The notes beneath the pieces are model-generated. The model was not told where the DNA came from, made no database searches, and was given only the letters and a program-made list of their open reading frames with translations. This document shows positions 16,783-27,034 of a DNA stretch of 64,000 bases, piece by piece. Positions within the stretch are counted from its first letter, which is position 1. Each line of letters begins with the position of its first letter. The translations under genes and the position numbers were made by a program. Source of the stretch: Microtetraspora sp. NBRC 16547 (GTDB lineage: Bacteria > Actinomycetota > Actinomycetes > Streptosporangiales > Streptosporangiaceae); the NCBI RefSeq assembly GCF_030268965.1, contig NZ_BSSE01000030.1, forward strand, positions 23,343 through 87,342, in the 5' to 3' direction.

Positions 16783-18516
16783 GTGGCCCCACCGACCAGT
16801 AGCCAGATCAAGCCAGGACGCACGCTCCTGGCTCTTCTGGTGATCATCCTCGCCATGGGGGCGACGGTCGTCTTGCAGAAGGCGCTCGTCCCCAAGTTCG
16901 GCCTCGACCTCGCGGGCGGCACCACGGTGACGCTGTCGCCGGTCACCAGCGACGGCAAGGCTCCTCCGCAGGAGAGCCTGGACCGCGCGGTCAACATCAT
17001 CCGCAACCGCGTCAACGGCACCGGCATCTCGGACGCGGAGGTCGCCAGAGCCGGCGACAACATCGTCATCCAGGTGCCCGGGGCGGGCCGCGACGAGGCC
17101 ATCAAACTGGTCGCCACCACCGCGGAGATGCGCTTCCGCCAGGTGCTCGCGGTGGCCGCCGCCACGACCCCGCCGCAGACCCTGCCCACCAGTGCCGCCA
17201 CGCCGAGCCCATCGGCCATGACCCCGTCCCCCGGCGCCTCGCCGGCCGGACGCGCGGTGTCGAAGGTGCTGGCCGAGCCCACTCCGACGCCCACGGTGAC
17301 GAGACGCGCCAGGTCGCATACCGCGACCGGTGAGAAGTCGGGGGCGGGGACACGGGCTTCACGGGCCCAGGCGACCCCGTCGCCGTCTCCCTCGGCCACG
17401 CCGGGCGAGAGCGAGGATCCGCTCGCAGGGCAGGACCTGACCGGCATCGACCCGGCCCTGCTGAAGGAATTCCGGACGATCGACTGCACGGCGAAGAACA
17501 AGGGCCAGGGCGCCCAGGACGACCCCGACAAGCAGATCGTGGCCTGCAGCCAGGACGGCACCGCGAGGTACATCCTCGACAAGGCCGCGGTGCAGGGCTC
17601 CCAGATCACCACCGCGTCGGCGGGTGTGCGCCAGGACACCGGCGCCTGGGTGGTCAACCTCGACTTCAAGAGCCAGGGCGCGTCGCAGTGGAGCGACCTT
17701 ACCGCCAAGGCGTTCGAAGCGCAGCCGCCCCGCAACCAGATCGGCGTCGTCCTCGACGGCCTCGTGATCACCGCCCCCGCCTCGAACGGCCGGATCGCCG
17801 GTGGCAACACTGAGATCTCGGGCGGCTTCACCCAGGAGACCGCGACCGAGCTCGCCGACCAGCTCAAGTACGGCTCGCTGCCGCTCAAGTTCGTGCAGAG
17901 CTCCGTCGTCTCCGTCTCCTCGACGCTCGGTCAGGACCAGCTCCGCGGCGGCCTCATCTCCGGCGCCATCGGCCTGGTGATCGTCATGATCTATCTGCTG
18001 CTCTACTACCGGGGCCTCGGCGCGGTCGGCATCGCCAGCCTCGGAGTGGCGACGATCATCACCTACCTCTCGGTGGCCCTTCTCAGCGCGAACGTCGGCT
18101 TCCGATGGTCGCTGCCGCACATCATCGGCCTCGTGGTCTCGATCGGCATCACGGCGGACTCGTTCATCGTCTACTTCGAACGCATCCGTGACGAGATGAA
18201 GGAAGGCCACCGCACCCTCCGCGCCGCCGTCGAGGTCGCCTGGCGGCGGGCGAAGCGGACGATCCTGGTCGCGGACGCGGTCATGTTCATCGCCGCGGTC
18301 GTGCTCTACTTCCTCGCGGTCGGCGGTGTCGCCGGTTTCGCGTTCGCGATGGGCCTGACCACGCTGATCGACATCATGGTGGTGTTCCTCTTCACCAAGC
18401 CCCTCATGTCGCTGGTCGCGCGGTTGAAGTTCTTCTCCAAGGGCCACAAGCTGTCCGGGCTCGACGCCGAGCGCATGGGCCGCACCGGTGCCGAGCAGAC
18501 CCTGCAGGAGGCGTGA
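16783..18516 (+). CDS. secD: Protein translocase subunit SecD
   Basis: A 577-residue RND-type membrane protein that uses the proton gradient to pull exported proteins through. It has an N-terminal helix (about residues 14-30), the FGLDLAGGTTVTL signature, a large outer P1 domain and five C-terminal helices with GLVVSIGITADSFIVYFERI and the SSTLGQDQLRGGL junction. The P1 domain is interrupted by a proline/threonine/serine-rich stretch at about residues 127-212 that looks disordered and has no counterpart in short SecD proteins. The start is GTG; the stop overlaps secF as TGATG. Confidence 0.95.
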   Translation: MAPPTSSQIKPGRTLLALLVIILAMGATVVLQKALVPKFGLDLAGGTTVTLSPVTSDGKAPPQESLDRAVNIIRNRVNGTGISDAEVARAGDNIVIQVPGAGRDEAIKLVATTAEMRFRQVLAVAAATTPPQTLPTSAATPSPSAMTPSPGASPAGRAVSKVLAEPTPTPTVTRRARSHTATGEKSGAGTRASRAQATPSPSPSATPGESEDPLAGQDLTGIDPALLKEFRTIDCTAKNKGQGAQDDPDKQIVACSQDGTARYILDKAAVQGSQITTASAGVRQDTGAWVVNLDFKSQGASQWSDLTAKAFEAQPPRNQIGVVLDGLVITAPASNGRIAGGNTEISGGFTQETATELADQLKYGSLPLKFVQSSVVSVSSTLGQDQLRGGLISGAIGLVIVMIYLLLYYRGLGAVGIASLGVATIITYLSVALLSANVGFRWSLPHIIGLVVSIGITADSFIVYFERIRDEMKEGHRTLRAAVEVAWRRAKRTILVADAVMFIAAVVLYFLAVGGVAGFAFAMGLTTLIDIMVVFLFTKPLMSLVARLKFFSKGHKLSGLDAERMGRTGAEQTLQEA

Positions 18517-19568
18517 TGCCGGGCATTATCAGCCGCCTGTACCGCGGCGACATCGACATCGACTTCGTCGGCAAGCGGAAGCTCTGGTACGGCCTCTCCG
18601 CCCTGCTGATGGCCATCTCCATCCTGGGCATGGTCGTCCACGGCCTCAACCTCGGCATCGAGTTCAGGGGAGGGTCGGTCTTCGACTTCCCTCGCGTGGC
18701 GAACTCCAGCGTCGAGGAGGTCAGGGAGACCATCCATGACGCCGGTGTCCACCAGGTCATCGTCCAGGAGGCGGGACCGAACTGGCGGGTCACCACGGAG
18801 AGCCTCGACACCAACGAGGTCCCGAAGGTTCAGGACGCTGTCGCGAAGAAGTACCACCTCAAGGCCGACGACGTGAGCTCCCAGGTCATCGGCGCGACCT
18901 GGGGTGGTGAGGTCTCCAAGAAGGCCTGGATCGGCCTCGCCGTGTTCATGCTCGCGATCATGCTGTACCTCAGCTTCGCGTTCGAGTGGCGGATGGCGCT
19001 CGCCGCCATCGTGGCCCTCGTGCACGACCTGGTGATCACCGCGGGCATCTACGCCTGGTCGGGCTTCGAGGTCACCCCGGCCACCATGCTGGGCTTCCTC
19101 ACGATCCTCGGTTACTCGCTGTACGACGCGGTCGTCGTCTTCGACATGATCAAGGAAGTGACGGCCAACCTCGGCACGAGCGCGAAGATGACCTACACGC
19201 AGGCCGCGAACAACGCGCTCAGCCACACGCTGATCCGGTCGCTGAACACCTCGCTGGTCGCGATCCTGCCGGTGGCGGCGATCCTGTTCATCGGGACGAC
19301 GCTGCTCGGGGCCGGCACGCTGAAGGACCTGTCCCTGGCGCTGTTCGTCGGCATGGTCGTCGGCACCTACTCCTCGCTGTGCGTGGCCACACCGATCCTG
19401 GTCACGCTCAAGGAGCGCGAGCCGAAGTGGCAGGCCCTCGCCAAGCGGGTGGCTCAGCGGGAGGCCTCCGCCGCCAAGCAGGCCGCCGCCGGCGCCAAGC
19501 AGGCGGTGGTGGCGGGATCGCAGAACGGGGTCCCGGCCGCGGACGACGGAAAGCGCAAGAAGCGTTAG
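18516..19568 (+). CDS. secF: Protein translocase subunit SecF
   Basis: A 350-residue partner of SecD with six transmembrane helices. The signature LGIEFRGGSVFDF at the first periplasmic segment and the pair AAIVALVHDLVITAGIYA and LGYSLYDAVVVFDMIKE are typical SecF helices. The C-terminal tail is lysine/alanine rich and cytoplasmic. The ATG shares its A with the secD TGA; a GTG three bases earlier is also possible. SecD and SecF work as a 1:1 complex, in line with the coupling. Confidence 0.95.
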   Translation: MPGIISRLYRGDIDIDFVGKRKLWYGLSALLMAISILGMVVHGLNLGIEFRGGSVFDFPRVANSSVEEVRETIHDAGVHQVIVQEAGPNWRVTTESLDTNEVPKVQDAVAKKYHLKADDVSSQVIGATWGGEVSKKAWIGLAVFMLAIMLYLSFAFEWRMALAAIVALVHDLVITAGIYAWSGFEVTPATMLGFLTILGYSLYDAVVVFDMIKEVTANLGTSAKMTYTQAANNALSHTLIRSLNTSLVAILPVAAILFIGTTLLGAGTLKDLSLALFVGMVVGTYSSLCVATPILVTLKEREPKWQALAKRVAQREASAAKQAAAGAKQAVVAGSQNGVPAADDGKRKKR

Positions 19569-19598
19569 CGGATACCGTTGACGCGTAAAGACGGCGGC

Positions 19599-19656
19599 GG
19601 CGCCCCTGTGCCGCCTCCCGCGATGCTCGGCATCGGGGGAGGGACGCGGGGGCGCC
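19599..19656 (+). terminator. Nested hairpin between secF and apt
   Basis: Outer arms GGCGCCCC (19599-19606) and GGGGCGCC (19649-19656) enclose a second hairpin, CCTCCC-G-CGATGC, loop TCG, GCATCG-GG-GGAGG. There is no T-run. It lies 22 bases before apt, so it may end secF transcription or act as an RNA structure in front of apt. Confidence 0.6.
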
Positions 19657-19678
19657 GTCCTCATGAAGTGAGCGGAAA

Positions 19679-20185
19679 ATGACTGAGTGGGTTTCCCTGA
19701 TCAGGGACGTTCCCGACTACCCGAAGCCGGGCGTCATGTTCAAGGACATCACCCCGCTGCTCGCCGACCACGGCGCCTTCACGCAGGTCGTGGACGAGCT
19801 CGGAGACGGCCTGGCGTTCGACAAGGTGGTCGGCATCGAGGCACGTGGTTTCATCCTGGCCGCCCCGGTGGCGTACCGGGCGGGGGTGGGATTCGTCCCC
19901 GTACGCAAGAAGGGCAAACTGCCTGCACAGACGTTCGAGGCGAACTATGATCTGGAGTACGGCTCCGCGACGGTGGAGGTGCACTCCGATGCCTTCTCCC
20001 CGGGCGACCGTGTGCTGATCGTGGACGACGTGCTTGCCACGGGAGGCACGGCGAACGCGACGGTGGAGCTGGTCAGGAGAGCGGGCGCCCAGGTCGTCGC
20101 GGTGTCCGTCCTGATGGAGCTGTCCTTCCTCTCCGGTCGTGATCGGCTGCCTGACCTGGAGGTCCGCTCCCTGGTAACCGTCTAA
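19679..20185 (+). CDS. apt: Adenine phosphoribosyltransferase
   Basis: A 168-residue purine salvage enzyme that makes AMP from adenine and PRPP. The PRPP-binding motif is VLIVDDVLATGGTA (about residues 117-130); IEARGFILAAPVAY forms the flexible-loop/adenine side. The N-terminus RDVPDYPKPGVMFKDITPLL is standard. The ATG follows GCGG, a weak site. Its place between secF and rel is conserved in actinobacteria. Confidence 0.96.
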   Translation: MTEWVSLIRDVPDYPKPGVMFKDITPLLADHGAFTQVVDELGDGLAFDKVVGIEARGFILAAPVAYRAGVGFVPVRKKGKLPAQTFEANYDLEYGSATVEVHSDAFSPGDRVLIVDDVLATGGTANATVELVRRAGAQVVAVSVLMELSFLSGRDRLPDLEVRSLVTV

Positions 20186-20262
20186 TCTGACCGCACCTAG
20201 GCGAAAAGCGGGCAGGCGGCGCGGATACACTTGGGAGCCTGGACTCGACGTGAGGAGTCTGT

Positions 20263-22617
20263 GTGCCCCGTGATGTGGTCGTGCCCGACGGCGTGCGGGC
20301 CCGGAACGAATCCCGGTCCGCCGAGGCCGCTGAGCCGGTAGCCGCGCGCGACGCATCGGAGGCCGCGGAGGAGAAGCCCGCGCCTGTGCTGCGACGTCGG
20401 CGGGCGCGGTTCGGGGGGCAGTGGGGTGCTATGAATCCGGTGTTGGAGCCGCTCTTCAAGACGGTTCGCGCGACCCATCCCAAGGCGGATCTCCGGCTGA
20501 TCGAGCGCTCCTACGAGGTGGCCGCGCACCACCACCGCGACCAGAAACGCAAGAGCGGGGATCCGTACATCACCCACCCGCTGGCCGTCGCGACGATCCT
20601 GGCCGAGCTCGGCACCGACGACGAGACGCTCTGTGCCGCGCTCCTCCACGACACGGTTGAGGACACCGCCTACAGCCTGGAGGAGCTGCGCGCCGACTTC
20701 GGCGAGAGCATCGCGCTGCTCGTCGACGGCGTCACCAAGCTGGACAAGGTCAAGTTCGGCGACGCCGCGCAGGCGGAGACCGTCAGGAAGATGGTCGTCG
20801 CCATGGCCCGGGACATCCGGGTCCTGGTCATCAAGCTCGCCGACCGGCTGCACAACATGCGCACGATGCGCTACCTCCCCGAGCACAAGCGGCAGCAGAA
20901 GTCCCGCGAGACGCTGGAGATCTTCGCCCCGCTGGCCCACCGGCTCGGCATGAACACCATCAAGTGGGAGCTGGAGGACCTCGCGTTCGCCATGCTCTAT
21001 CCCAAGCGGTACGACGAGATCGCCCGGATGGTGTCCGAGCGCGCGCCGCGCCGCGACCTGTTCCTCCAGGACGTGATCGAGAAGGTCTCCGCGGACCTGC
21101 GCGAGGCCAAGATCCGGGCGACCGTGAAGGGCCGGCCCAAGCACTACTACTCGATCTACCAGAAGATGATCGCCAAGGGCGTGGCCTTCGACGACATCTA
21201 CGACCTGGTCGGCATCCGGGTGCTGGTGGACACGGTGCGCGACTGCTATGCGGCCCTCGGAACGATCCACGCCCAGTGGAGGCCGGTGCCCGGGCGGTTC
21301 AAGGACTACATCGCGATGCCCAAGTTCAACATGTACCAGTCGTTGCACACGACGGTCATGGGGCCCGAGGGCAAGACGATCGAGCTGCAGATCCGCACCC
21401 GCGCGATGCACCACCGGGCCGAGTACGGCGTGGCCGCCCACTGGAAGTACAAGGAGGAGACGAACGGCGCCCCCGGCACGGCTGCCAAGGGGAAGCAGGT
21501 CAACGACATGGCCTGGCTGCGCCAGCTCCTCGACTGGCAGAAGGAGACCGCCGATCCGGGCGAGTTCCTGGAGTCGCTGCGCTTCGACCTGTCGGTCTCG
21601 GAGGTGTTCGTCTTCACGCCGCGCGGCCAGGTGATCGCGCTGCCCGAGGGCGCCACCCCGGTCGACTTCGCGTACGCCGTGCACACCGAGGTGGGGCACC
21701 GCTGCATCGGGGCCAGGGTGAACGGCCGCCTGGTGCCGCTGGAGTCCCGGCTCGGCAACGGCGACACGGTGGAGATCTTCACCTCCAAGTCGCCGGACGC
21801 CGGGCCGTCCCGCGACTGGCTGAAGTTCGTCAAGAGCGGCCGGGCCCGCAACAAGATCCGGCAGTGGTTCTCCAAGGAGCGCAGGGAGACCGCCATCGAG
21901 GCCGGCAAGGAGGCCATCGGGCGGGCGATGCGCAAGCAGGGGCTGCCGCTCCAGCGCCTGATGTCCGGCGAGGCGCTCCTCGCGCTCGCGCGTGACCTCA
22001 GGTACCCAGACGTGTCGGCTCTCTACGCCGCGGTCGGTGAGGGCCACGCGGGGGCCCAGGCGGTCGTCCAGAAGCTCGTACAGTCCCTCGGAGGCGTCGA
22101 GGGGGCGGAGGAGGACATCGCCGAGGCGGCGGTCCCCACGAAGCTCAGAGGGCGCCCCAGGGGCGGCTCCAACGCGGGCGTCATCGTGGCCGGCGACCCG
22201 GACGTGTGGGTGCGGCTGTCGCGGTGCTGCACGCCGGTCCCCGGTGACGAGATCGTGGGGTTCGTGACGCGCGGTCACGGGGTCTCGGTCCACCGGACGA
22301 ACTGCCCCAACGTGGAGCAGCTCAACGAGCAGCCCGACCGGCTCGTGCAGGTGTCGTGGTCGCCCGGGGGAGACTCCGTCTTCCTGGTGGCGATCCAGGT
22401 CGAGGCGCTGGACCGGCCCCGGCTGCTGTCGGACGTCACCCGCACTCTGTCCGACCAGCACGTGAACATCCTGTCCGCCTCGGTGGCGACCAGCCGGGAC
22501 CGCGTCGCGGTGAGCAAGTTCACCTTCGAAATGGGCGATCCCAAGCACCTCGGTCACGTGCTCAAGGCGGTGCGCAACATCCAGGGCGTCTACGACGTCT
22601 ACCGCGTGACGAACTGA
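20263..22617 (+). CDS. rel: Bifunctional (p)ppGpp synthetase/hydrolase Rel
   Basis: A 784-residue stringent-response enzyme. The HD hydrolase domain has [19 protein letters not shown] and the LLHDTVED signature (His-Asp at 129-130); the synthetase domain follows with [12 protein letters not shown] and [10 protein letters not shown]; then TGS ([20 protein letters not shown]), a zinc-finger/conserved-cysteine segment with [18 protein letters not shown], and a C-terminal ACT domain. Intact active-site motifs in both halves point to a dual-function enzyme, as in actinobacteria with a single long RSH. The GTG start follows GAGGAG at five bases. A -10-like TACACT at 20226-20231 may give it its own promoter. 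Confidence 0.96.
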   Translation: MPRDVVVPDGVRARNESRSAEAAEPVAARDASEAAEEKPAPVLRRRRARFGGQWGAMNPVLEPLFKTVRATHPKADLRLIERSYEVAAHHHRDQKRKSGDPYITHPLAVATILAELGTDDETLCAALLHDTVEDTAYSLEELRADFGESIALLVDGVTKLDKVKFGDAAQAETVRKMVVAMARDIRVLVIKLADRLHNMRTMRYLPEHKRQQKSRETLEIFAPLAHRLGMNTIKWELEDLAFAMLYPKRYDEIARMVSERAPRRDLFLQDVIEKVSADLREAKIRATVKGRPKHYYSIYQKMIAKGVAFDDIYDLVGIRVLVDTVRDCYAALGTIHAQWRPVPGRFKDYIAMPKFNMYQSLHTTVMGPEGKTIELQIRTRAMHHRAEYGVAAHWKYKEETNGAPGTAAKGKQVNDMAWLRQLLDWQKETADPGEFLESLRFDLSVSEVFVFTPRGQVIALPEGATPVDFAYAVHTEVGHRCIGARVNGRLVPLESRLGNGDTVEIFTSKSPDAGPSRDWLKFVKSGRARNKIRQWFSKERRETAIEAGKEAIGRAMRKQGLPLQRLMSGEALLALARDLRYPDVSALYAAVGEGHAGAQAVVQKLVQSLGGVEGAEEDIAEAAVPTKLRGRPRGGSNAGVIVAGDPDVWVRLSRCCTPVPGDEIVGFVTRGHGVSVHRTNCPNVEQLNEQPDRLVQVSWSPGGDSVFLVAIQVEALDRPRLLSDVTRTLSDQHVNILSASVATSRDRVAVSKFTFEMGDPKHLGHVLKAVRNIQGVYDVYRVTN

Positions 22618-22735
22618 CGCGTCCGCCGCCCCGCCCTGCCGCGCCGCGCCGGACCGCGCCATCGCTCCGCCGCGACCGCCGAGTGACGGACTCCCGTGCC
22701 GGCTTCCTGATCCGGGCGCACGAGGCCCGTAGACG

Positions 22736-22777
22736 CGTCGTCCCCCGCCGCGAGCAAGCGCGCGGCGGGGGACGACG
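22736..22777. terminator. 17-bp perfect hairpin between convergent genes
   Basis: Arms 22736-22752 and 22761-22777 pair without mismatch (CGTCGTCCCCCGCCGCG) around an 8-base loop. It separates rel from the oppositely oriented DUF349 gene, so it can terminate both. No T-run on either side. Confidence 0.8.
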
Positions 22778-22792
22778 GGAGCGGAAGTCGGG

Positions 22793-24022
22793 TCAGGAGA
22801 ACTCGGCGAGCGTGCGCTCGGCCTCCTCAAGCCAGGAGCGCCGCGCGGTGAGCGCCTCCTCGGTCTCCTTGACGTCCTTGTCCCGGCCCGCGGCCTGGGC
22901 CTTGGCCAGCCGGGCCTCAAGCTGCTCGATCGACCTGCGGAGCTGGTTGACCGTGTCCTGGGCGCGGGCCCTGGCCTCGGGGTTCGAGCGGCGCCACTCG
23001 TTCTCCTCGGCCTTGCGGACGGCGTCGTCGATCTTGCGCAGGCCGCCTTCCAGCCGGTCGCGCTGCTCGCGCGGCGCCGGGCCGGCCGCCTCCCAGCGCT
23101 CCAGGATGCCGCGCAGCGCCGCGCGGGCGCTCCGGGCGTCCGTGACCGGCAGCAGCTTGCCCGCCTCCGCGAGCAGCGCCTCCTTGATCTCCGCGTTCGC
23201 GGCGAACGAGGCGTCCCGCTCGGCGAAGACGGCCGACCTGGCGTGGAAGAACTGGTCCTGGGCGCCCTTGAACCGGGCCCAGAGCTCGTCCTCCACCTCG
23301 CGCGAGGCGCGCCCCGCGGTCTTCCACTGGTGCATCAGCTCGCGGTAGGCCGCGGCCGTCGCGTTCCAGTCGGTCGAGGCCGCGAGCGTCTCCGCCTCGG
23401 AGACGATGCGCTCCTTGGTGCCGCGCACCGCGTCGCGCTGCTCGTCGAGCGAGGAGAAGTACGCCTTGCGCCGCTTGGCGAACGCCGTACGGGCGGCGGA
23501 CAGGCGCTTCCAGAGACCTGCCTCGGTGGCGCGGTCGATCCGCTCGGCGGCCTTCCACTCGTCCACGAGCTGGCGCAGGCGCTCGCCGCCGGACTTCCAG
23601 TGGGTCGCGTCCTCGGCGATCCGTTCGGCCTCGGTGACGATCCGCTCCTTGACGTCGCGCGCGTGGACACGCGCCTTGTCACGGGCGGCTTTCACCTCTT
23701 CCCGGCGTTTGCCGACGAGCTCGCCGAGCGCGCCGAGACGGTCCTGGAGCGCGCCCAGGTCGCCGATGGCGTGAGCCTCGGCGACCGCCTCGCGGAGCTT
23801 CAGGATGCTCGCCTCCGCCTGCGCGGGCGGCAGATCGGTGCCCTTCACCCGCTGCTCGAGAAGCTGGACCTGGCCGGCCAGCTCCTCGTACTTGCGGTGG
23901 TAGTAGGCGAGAGCCTCCTCCGGCTCACCGGCCTGCCAGGACCCGACGGCTCGTTCGCCCTCGGCCGTACGCACGTAGACGGTGCCGTCGTCGTCTACCC
24001 GGCCCCACGGGTCGGTGGTCAC
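22793..24022 (-). CDS. DUF349 domain protein, coiled-coil rich
   Basis: A 409-residue, highly charged, almost entirely helical protein with repeated DUF349 modules. Each carries a W-K/E-A...DR.x.LW.RF/L pattern: LVDEWKAAERIDRATEAGLWKRL, LMHQWKTAGRASREVEDELWARF and ILERWEAAGPAPREQRDRLEGGL (given here as three separate repeats). The last ~70 residues are a coiled coil. The N-terminus includes WGRVDDDGTVYVRTAEGER, a short domain usual in the actinobacterial form. GTG 24022 is chosen because GGGAGG stands five bases upstream; the frame is open 13 codons further. No enzymatic motif is present and its role is unknown; the same rel-DUF349-cyclophilin neighbourhood is seen in other actinobacteria. 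Confidence 0.88.
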   Translation of the reverse strand: MTTDPWGRVDDDGTVYVRTAEGERAVGSWQAGEPEEALAYYHRKYEELAGQVQLLEQRVKGTDLPPAQAEASILKLREAVAEAHAIGDLGALQDRLGALGELVGKRREEVKAARDKARVHARDVKERIVTEAERIAEDATHWKSGGERLRQLVDEWKAAERIDRATEAGLWKRLSAARTAFAKRRKAYFSSLDEQRDAVRGTKERIVSEAETLAASTDWNATAAAYRELMHQWKTAGRASREVEDELWARFKGAQDQFFHARSAVFAERDASFAANAEIKEALLAEAGKLLPVTDARSARAALRGILERWEAAGPAPREQRDRLEGGLRKIDDAVRKAEENEWRRSNPEARARAQDTVNQLRRSIEQLEARLAKAQAAGRDKDVKETEEALTARRSWLEEAERTLAEFS

Positions 24023-24082
24023 GGTGTCCTCCCGCACTCGAATCAGCCTCCAGGGCCTCATTGTGCCCTTGGTTGTATTACG

Positions 24083-24916
24083 TCAGCTCTTGCTGGTTAT
24101 TGTCACGTCTTTGATTTCGACGGGCCGCTTGGGTGCGCCCGTGCCGTCGTTAAGGCCCCCGGGGATCACGCCCCGCTTGGCCACTCTGTCCAGGATTTCC
24201 AGCCCCTTCGTCACGGTACCGAAAGGTGTGTAGTCGGGGCTTAGCCCGGTGTCCCCGTAGACGATGAAGAACTGGCTGCCGTTGGTGCCGGGCCCGCTGT
24301 TGGCCATGGCGAGCACGCCGCGGTTGTACTTGGCGCCCGCGAGGTTCTCGTCGACGAACCGGTAGCCGGGGCCGCCCTGGCCGTCGGTGGGGTTCTTGCC
24401 GTCGGCCTTCGCGAGCGGGTCGCCGCACTGCAGGATGGGGAAGTCGGTGCCCATCCGGTGGCACCGGGTGTCGTCGAAGTAGTCCTTCGACGCGAGGAAC
24501 TTGAACGAGTTGACCGTGCAGGGCGCGTTGACCGCGTCGAGGTTCGCCACGATGTCGCCGTAGTTGGTCTTGATCGTCATGATCGCCGGCGCGGTGCTGA
24601 CCTTCTCCGCCGGCATCCCGACGTTCTTGACCTGTTCCCCTGGCTTGGAGGCGACGTAGGAGCACGTCCCCGTCGACGGGTCGTACGGCTTGGGCTCCTC
24701 GGCCGCCGCGCTCGGCTTGGCCGTCGCGGTGGCGTTGTCACCGCGACCCATGAAGGCGACCGCCCCCACGACGGCGCCCACTACGACCACCACGGCGGTG
24801 CTCGTCCCGATGACCGCGGTGCGCCGCGCCTTGCGCTGCCGCTCAAGTCTCGCCTGCGTCTGCCGCTGGTAATGGTCCCGGGCCAGCTGCTTCTGGCGGT
24901 CCTTGCCGGTGGCCAC
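24083..24916 (-). CDS. Membrane-anchored cyclophilin-type peptidyl-prolyl isomerase
   Basis: A 277-residue protein: basic cytoplasmic N-terminus, one transmembrane helix (TAVVVVVGAVVGAVAFMG), a ~60-residue spacer, and a cyclophilin domain outside the membrane. Cyclophilin elements are CHRMGTDFPILQCGDP, GPGYRFVDEN, GVLAMANSGPGTNGSQFFI and the final YTPFGTVTKGLEILD. The catalytic arginine position of CypA (F-H-R) is CHRM here, as in other actinobacterial forms. GTG 24916 follows GGGAGGACGAA. It likely helps fold exported proteins. A second, lipid-anchored paralogue lies at 28946. Confidence 0.9.
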   Translation of the reverse strand: MATGKDRQKQLARDHYQRQTQARLERQRKARRTAVIGTSTAVVVVVGAVVGAVAFMGRGDNATATAKPSAAAEEPKPYDPSTGTCSYVASKPGEQVKNVGMPAEKVSTAPAIMTIKTNYGDIVANLDAVNAPCTVNSFKFLASKDYFDDTRCHRMGTDFPILQCGDPLAKADGKNPTDGQGGPGYRFVDENLAGAKYNRGVLAMANSGPGTNGSQFFIVYGDTGLSPDYTPFGTVTKGLEILDRVAKRGVIPGGLNDGTGAPKRPVEIKDVTITSKS

Positions 24917-25073
24917 TTCGTCCTCCCGACTGTCCAAGAATGACTATTGAGGTGGGCGAATCGTATCGGCACACGGGCATTGGTTCGCAGCCCGCCGACC
25001 CGCACCGGTACCCTTCGGTTACATTCGCTCGCGCATTCCTTGATACATCTTCTGAGACGAAGAGGCCGATTCC

Positions 25074-25778
25074 GTGCTCGTCGCCGGGTTTCCCGCAGGG
25101 TCGTTCCAGACCAACTGCTACGTCGTCGCTCCCGCCGCAGGCGAGGAGTGCGTCGTCATCGACCCAGGTCAGGACGCTGTCGACGGCCTCGACGAGGTCC
25201 TGCGCGAGCACCGGCTGAAGCCGGTCGCGGTGCTGCTCACCCACGGCCACATCGACCACATGTGGTCGGTCGTGCCCGTCTGCGGCGCGCGTGACATCCC
25301 CGCCTGGATCCACCCCGACGACCGCGAGCTGCTGTCGGATCCGGCCAAGGGGTTGTCCCTGCAGACGAAGCAGATGCTGTTCGGCGGGCTGGAGTTCACC
25401 GAGCCTGACGACGTCCGCGAGCTGACCGACGGCGCCGTCATGAAACTCGCGGGGCTGGAGATCACGGTCGACCACGCGCCCGGCCATACCAGGGGGTCGG
25501 TGACGTTCCGGGTTCCTGAGATCATGTTCTCGGGCGACCTGCTGTTCGCCGGCTCCATCGGCCGTACCGACCTTCCGGGCGGTGACTACGCGACGATCCT
25601 GCGCAGCCTGGCCACCGTGTGCCTGCCGCTGCCGGACGAGACGACGGTGCTGCCCGGCCATGGACCGCAGACGACCATTGGCCGCGAGCGCGCGACCAAC
25701 CCCTACCTCCGTGGGCTGCTCGACCAGCAGGCCTCGGGCGGGGACGCGCCGCCCGCCGGCCCGACCAGGGGACTGTGA
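25074..25778 (+). CDS. MBL-fold metallohydrolase (glyoxalase II-like)
   Basis: A 234-residue enzyme with the dinuclear metal motif THGHIDHMW (HxHxDH), a later [11 protein letters not shown] histidine, [13 protein letters not shown] aspartate and [12 protein letters not shown] histidine, i.e. the complete glyoxalase II/persulfide dioxygenase-like set. The product could be a hydroxyacylglutathione hydrolase relative acting on mycothiol or other thioesters; glutathione itself is not expected in an actinobacterium. It is divergent from the cyclophilin gene and overlaps hisS as TGATG. Conserved linkage to hisS in actinobacteria has no known reason. Confidence 0.9.
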   Translation: MLVAGFPAGSFQTNCYVVAPAAGEECVVIDPGQDAVDGLDEVLREHRLKPVAVLLTHGHIDHMWSVVPVCGARDIPAWIHPDDRELLSDPAKGLSLQTKQMLFGGLEFTEPDDVRELTDGAVMKLAGLEITVDHAPGHTRGSVTFRVPEIMFSGDLLFAGSIGRTDLPGGDYATILRSLATVCLPLPDETTVLPGHGPQTTIGRERATNPYLRGLLDQQASGGDAPPAGPTRGL

Positions 25779-27034
25779 TGAGCTTTCAAGCGCCGAAGGG
25801 CACCTTCGACTGGATGCCGCCGCGCTCCGAATGGGCACTCGCCGTACGCGACGGGCTGTCCGCGCCGGCCCGCCGGGCCGGCTACGGCTACATCGAGACG
25901 CCCGCCTTCGAGGACACCCGGCTGTTCTCACGCGGTGTCGGCGAGTCGACCGACATCGTGACCAAGGAGATGTACACGTTCGAGGACAAGGGCGGGCGGT
26001 CCATCACGCTGCGCCCCGAGGGCACCGCCTCCGTGGTGCGCGCGGTGATCGAGCACGGGCTGCCGGGCGGACCGCTGCCCGTCAAGCTGTGGTACTCCGG
26101 CAGCTACTACCGCTACGAGCGGGCCCAGAAGGGCAGATACCGCCACTTCTCCCAGGTGGGGGCCGAGGCGCTGGGCGCGGAGGACCCGGCGCTCGACGCC
26201 GAGCTGATCCTGCTCGCCGTGGACGGTTACGCCGGTCTAGGCCTGCGGAACGTGCGGCTGCTGCTCAACTCGCTGGGCTGCCGCGAGTGCCGGCCCGCCT
26301 ACCGCGCCGCGCTGCAGGAGTTCCTGCGCGGGCTGGACCTGGACGAGCCGACCCGCCAGCGCATCGAGATCAACCCGCTGCGGGTGCTGGACGACAAGCG
26401 TCCCGACGTGCAGGCCCAACTGGCGGACGCGCCGCTCGTGGTCGACCACCTGTGCGAGTCCTGCAAGGCCTACCACGAGGAGGTCCGCGGCCTGCTCTCG
26501 GACGTGGGCGTCTCCTACACCGACGACCCCCGGCTGGTGCGCGGCCTCGACTACTACACCCGGACGACCTTCGAGTTCGTGCACGACGGCCTCGGCGCGC
26601 AGTCGGCCGTGGGCGGGGGGGGCCGCTACGACGGGCTGAGCGAGATGATCGGCGGCCCGCCGCTGCCCAGTGTCGGCTGGGCGCTCGGTGTGGACCGCAC
26701 GGTCCTCGCGATGGAGGCGGAGGGCCTGCTCGCCGAGCGGCCCGCCGCGATGGACGTGTTCGCCGTGCCCCTCGGCGAGGAGGCGCGGCGCCGGGTGTTC
26801 GCGCTGGTGACGGAGCTGCGCCGGGCGGGCCTGTCGGTCGACATGGCCTTCGGCCGGCGCGGCGTCAAGGGCGCGATGAAGGCCGCGGACCGCAGCGGAG
26901 CCCGTTACGCCCTGATCATCGGCGACCGAGATCTCGAGGCGGGAGCCGCGCAACTCAAGGACCTGACCACAGCCGAGCAGACCGCGGTGCCGATCGCCGA
27001 GGTCGTCGACATCCTGAAGGGGAAATTCTCGTGA
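25778..27034 (+). CDS. hisS: Histidyl-tRNA synthetase
   Basis: A 418-residue class II synthetase. Motif 1 to 3 elements are in place: [39 protein letters not shown] split as [12 protein letters not shown] and GRYRHFSQ, the histidine-specific [13 protein letters not shown], and GGGGRYDGL. The C-terminal anticodon-binding domain ends the protein. The ATG overlaps the upstream stop by one base (TGATG) and its stop overlaps the aspS GTG, so three genes form a tight operon. Confidence 0.97.
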   Translation: MSFQAPKGTFDWMPPRSEWALAVRDGLSAPARRAGYGYIETPAFEDTRLFSRGVGESTDIVTKEMYTFEDKGGRSITLRPEGTASVVRAVIEHGLPGGPLPVKLWYSGSYYRYERAQKGRYRHFSQVGAEALGAEDPALDAELILLAVDGYAGLGLRNVRLLLNSLGCRECRPAYRAALQEFLRGLDLDEPTRQRIEINPLRVLDDKRPDVQAQLADAPLVVDHLCESCKAYHEEVRGLLSDVGVSYTDDPRLVRGLDYYTRTTFEFVHDGLGAQSAVGGGGRYDGLSEMIGGPPLPSVGWALGVDRTVLAMEAEGLLAERPAAMDVFAVPLGEEARRRVFALVTELRRAGLSVDMAFGRRGVKGAMKAADRSGARYALIIGDRDLEAGAAQLKDLTTAEQTAVPIAEVVDILKGKFS

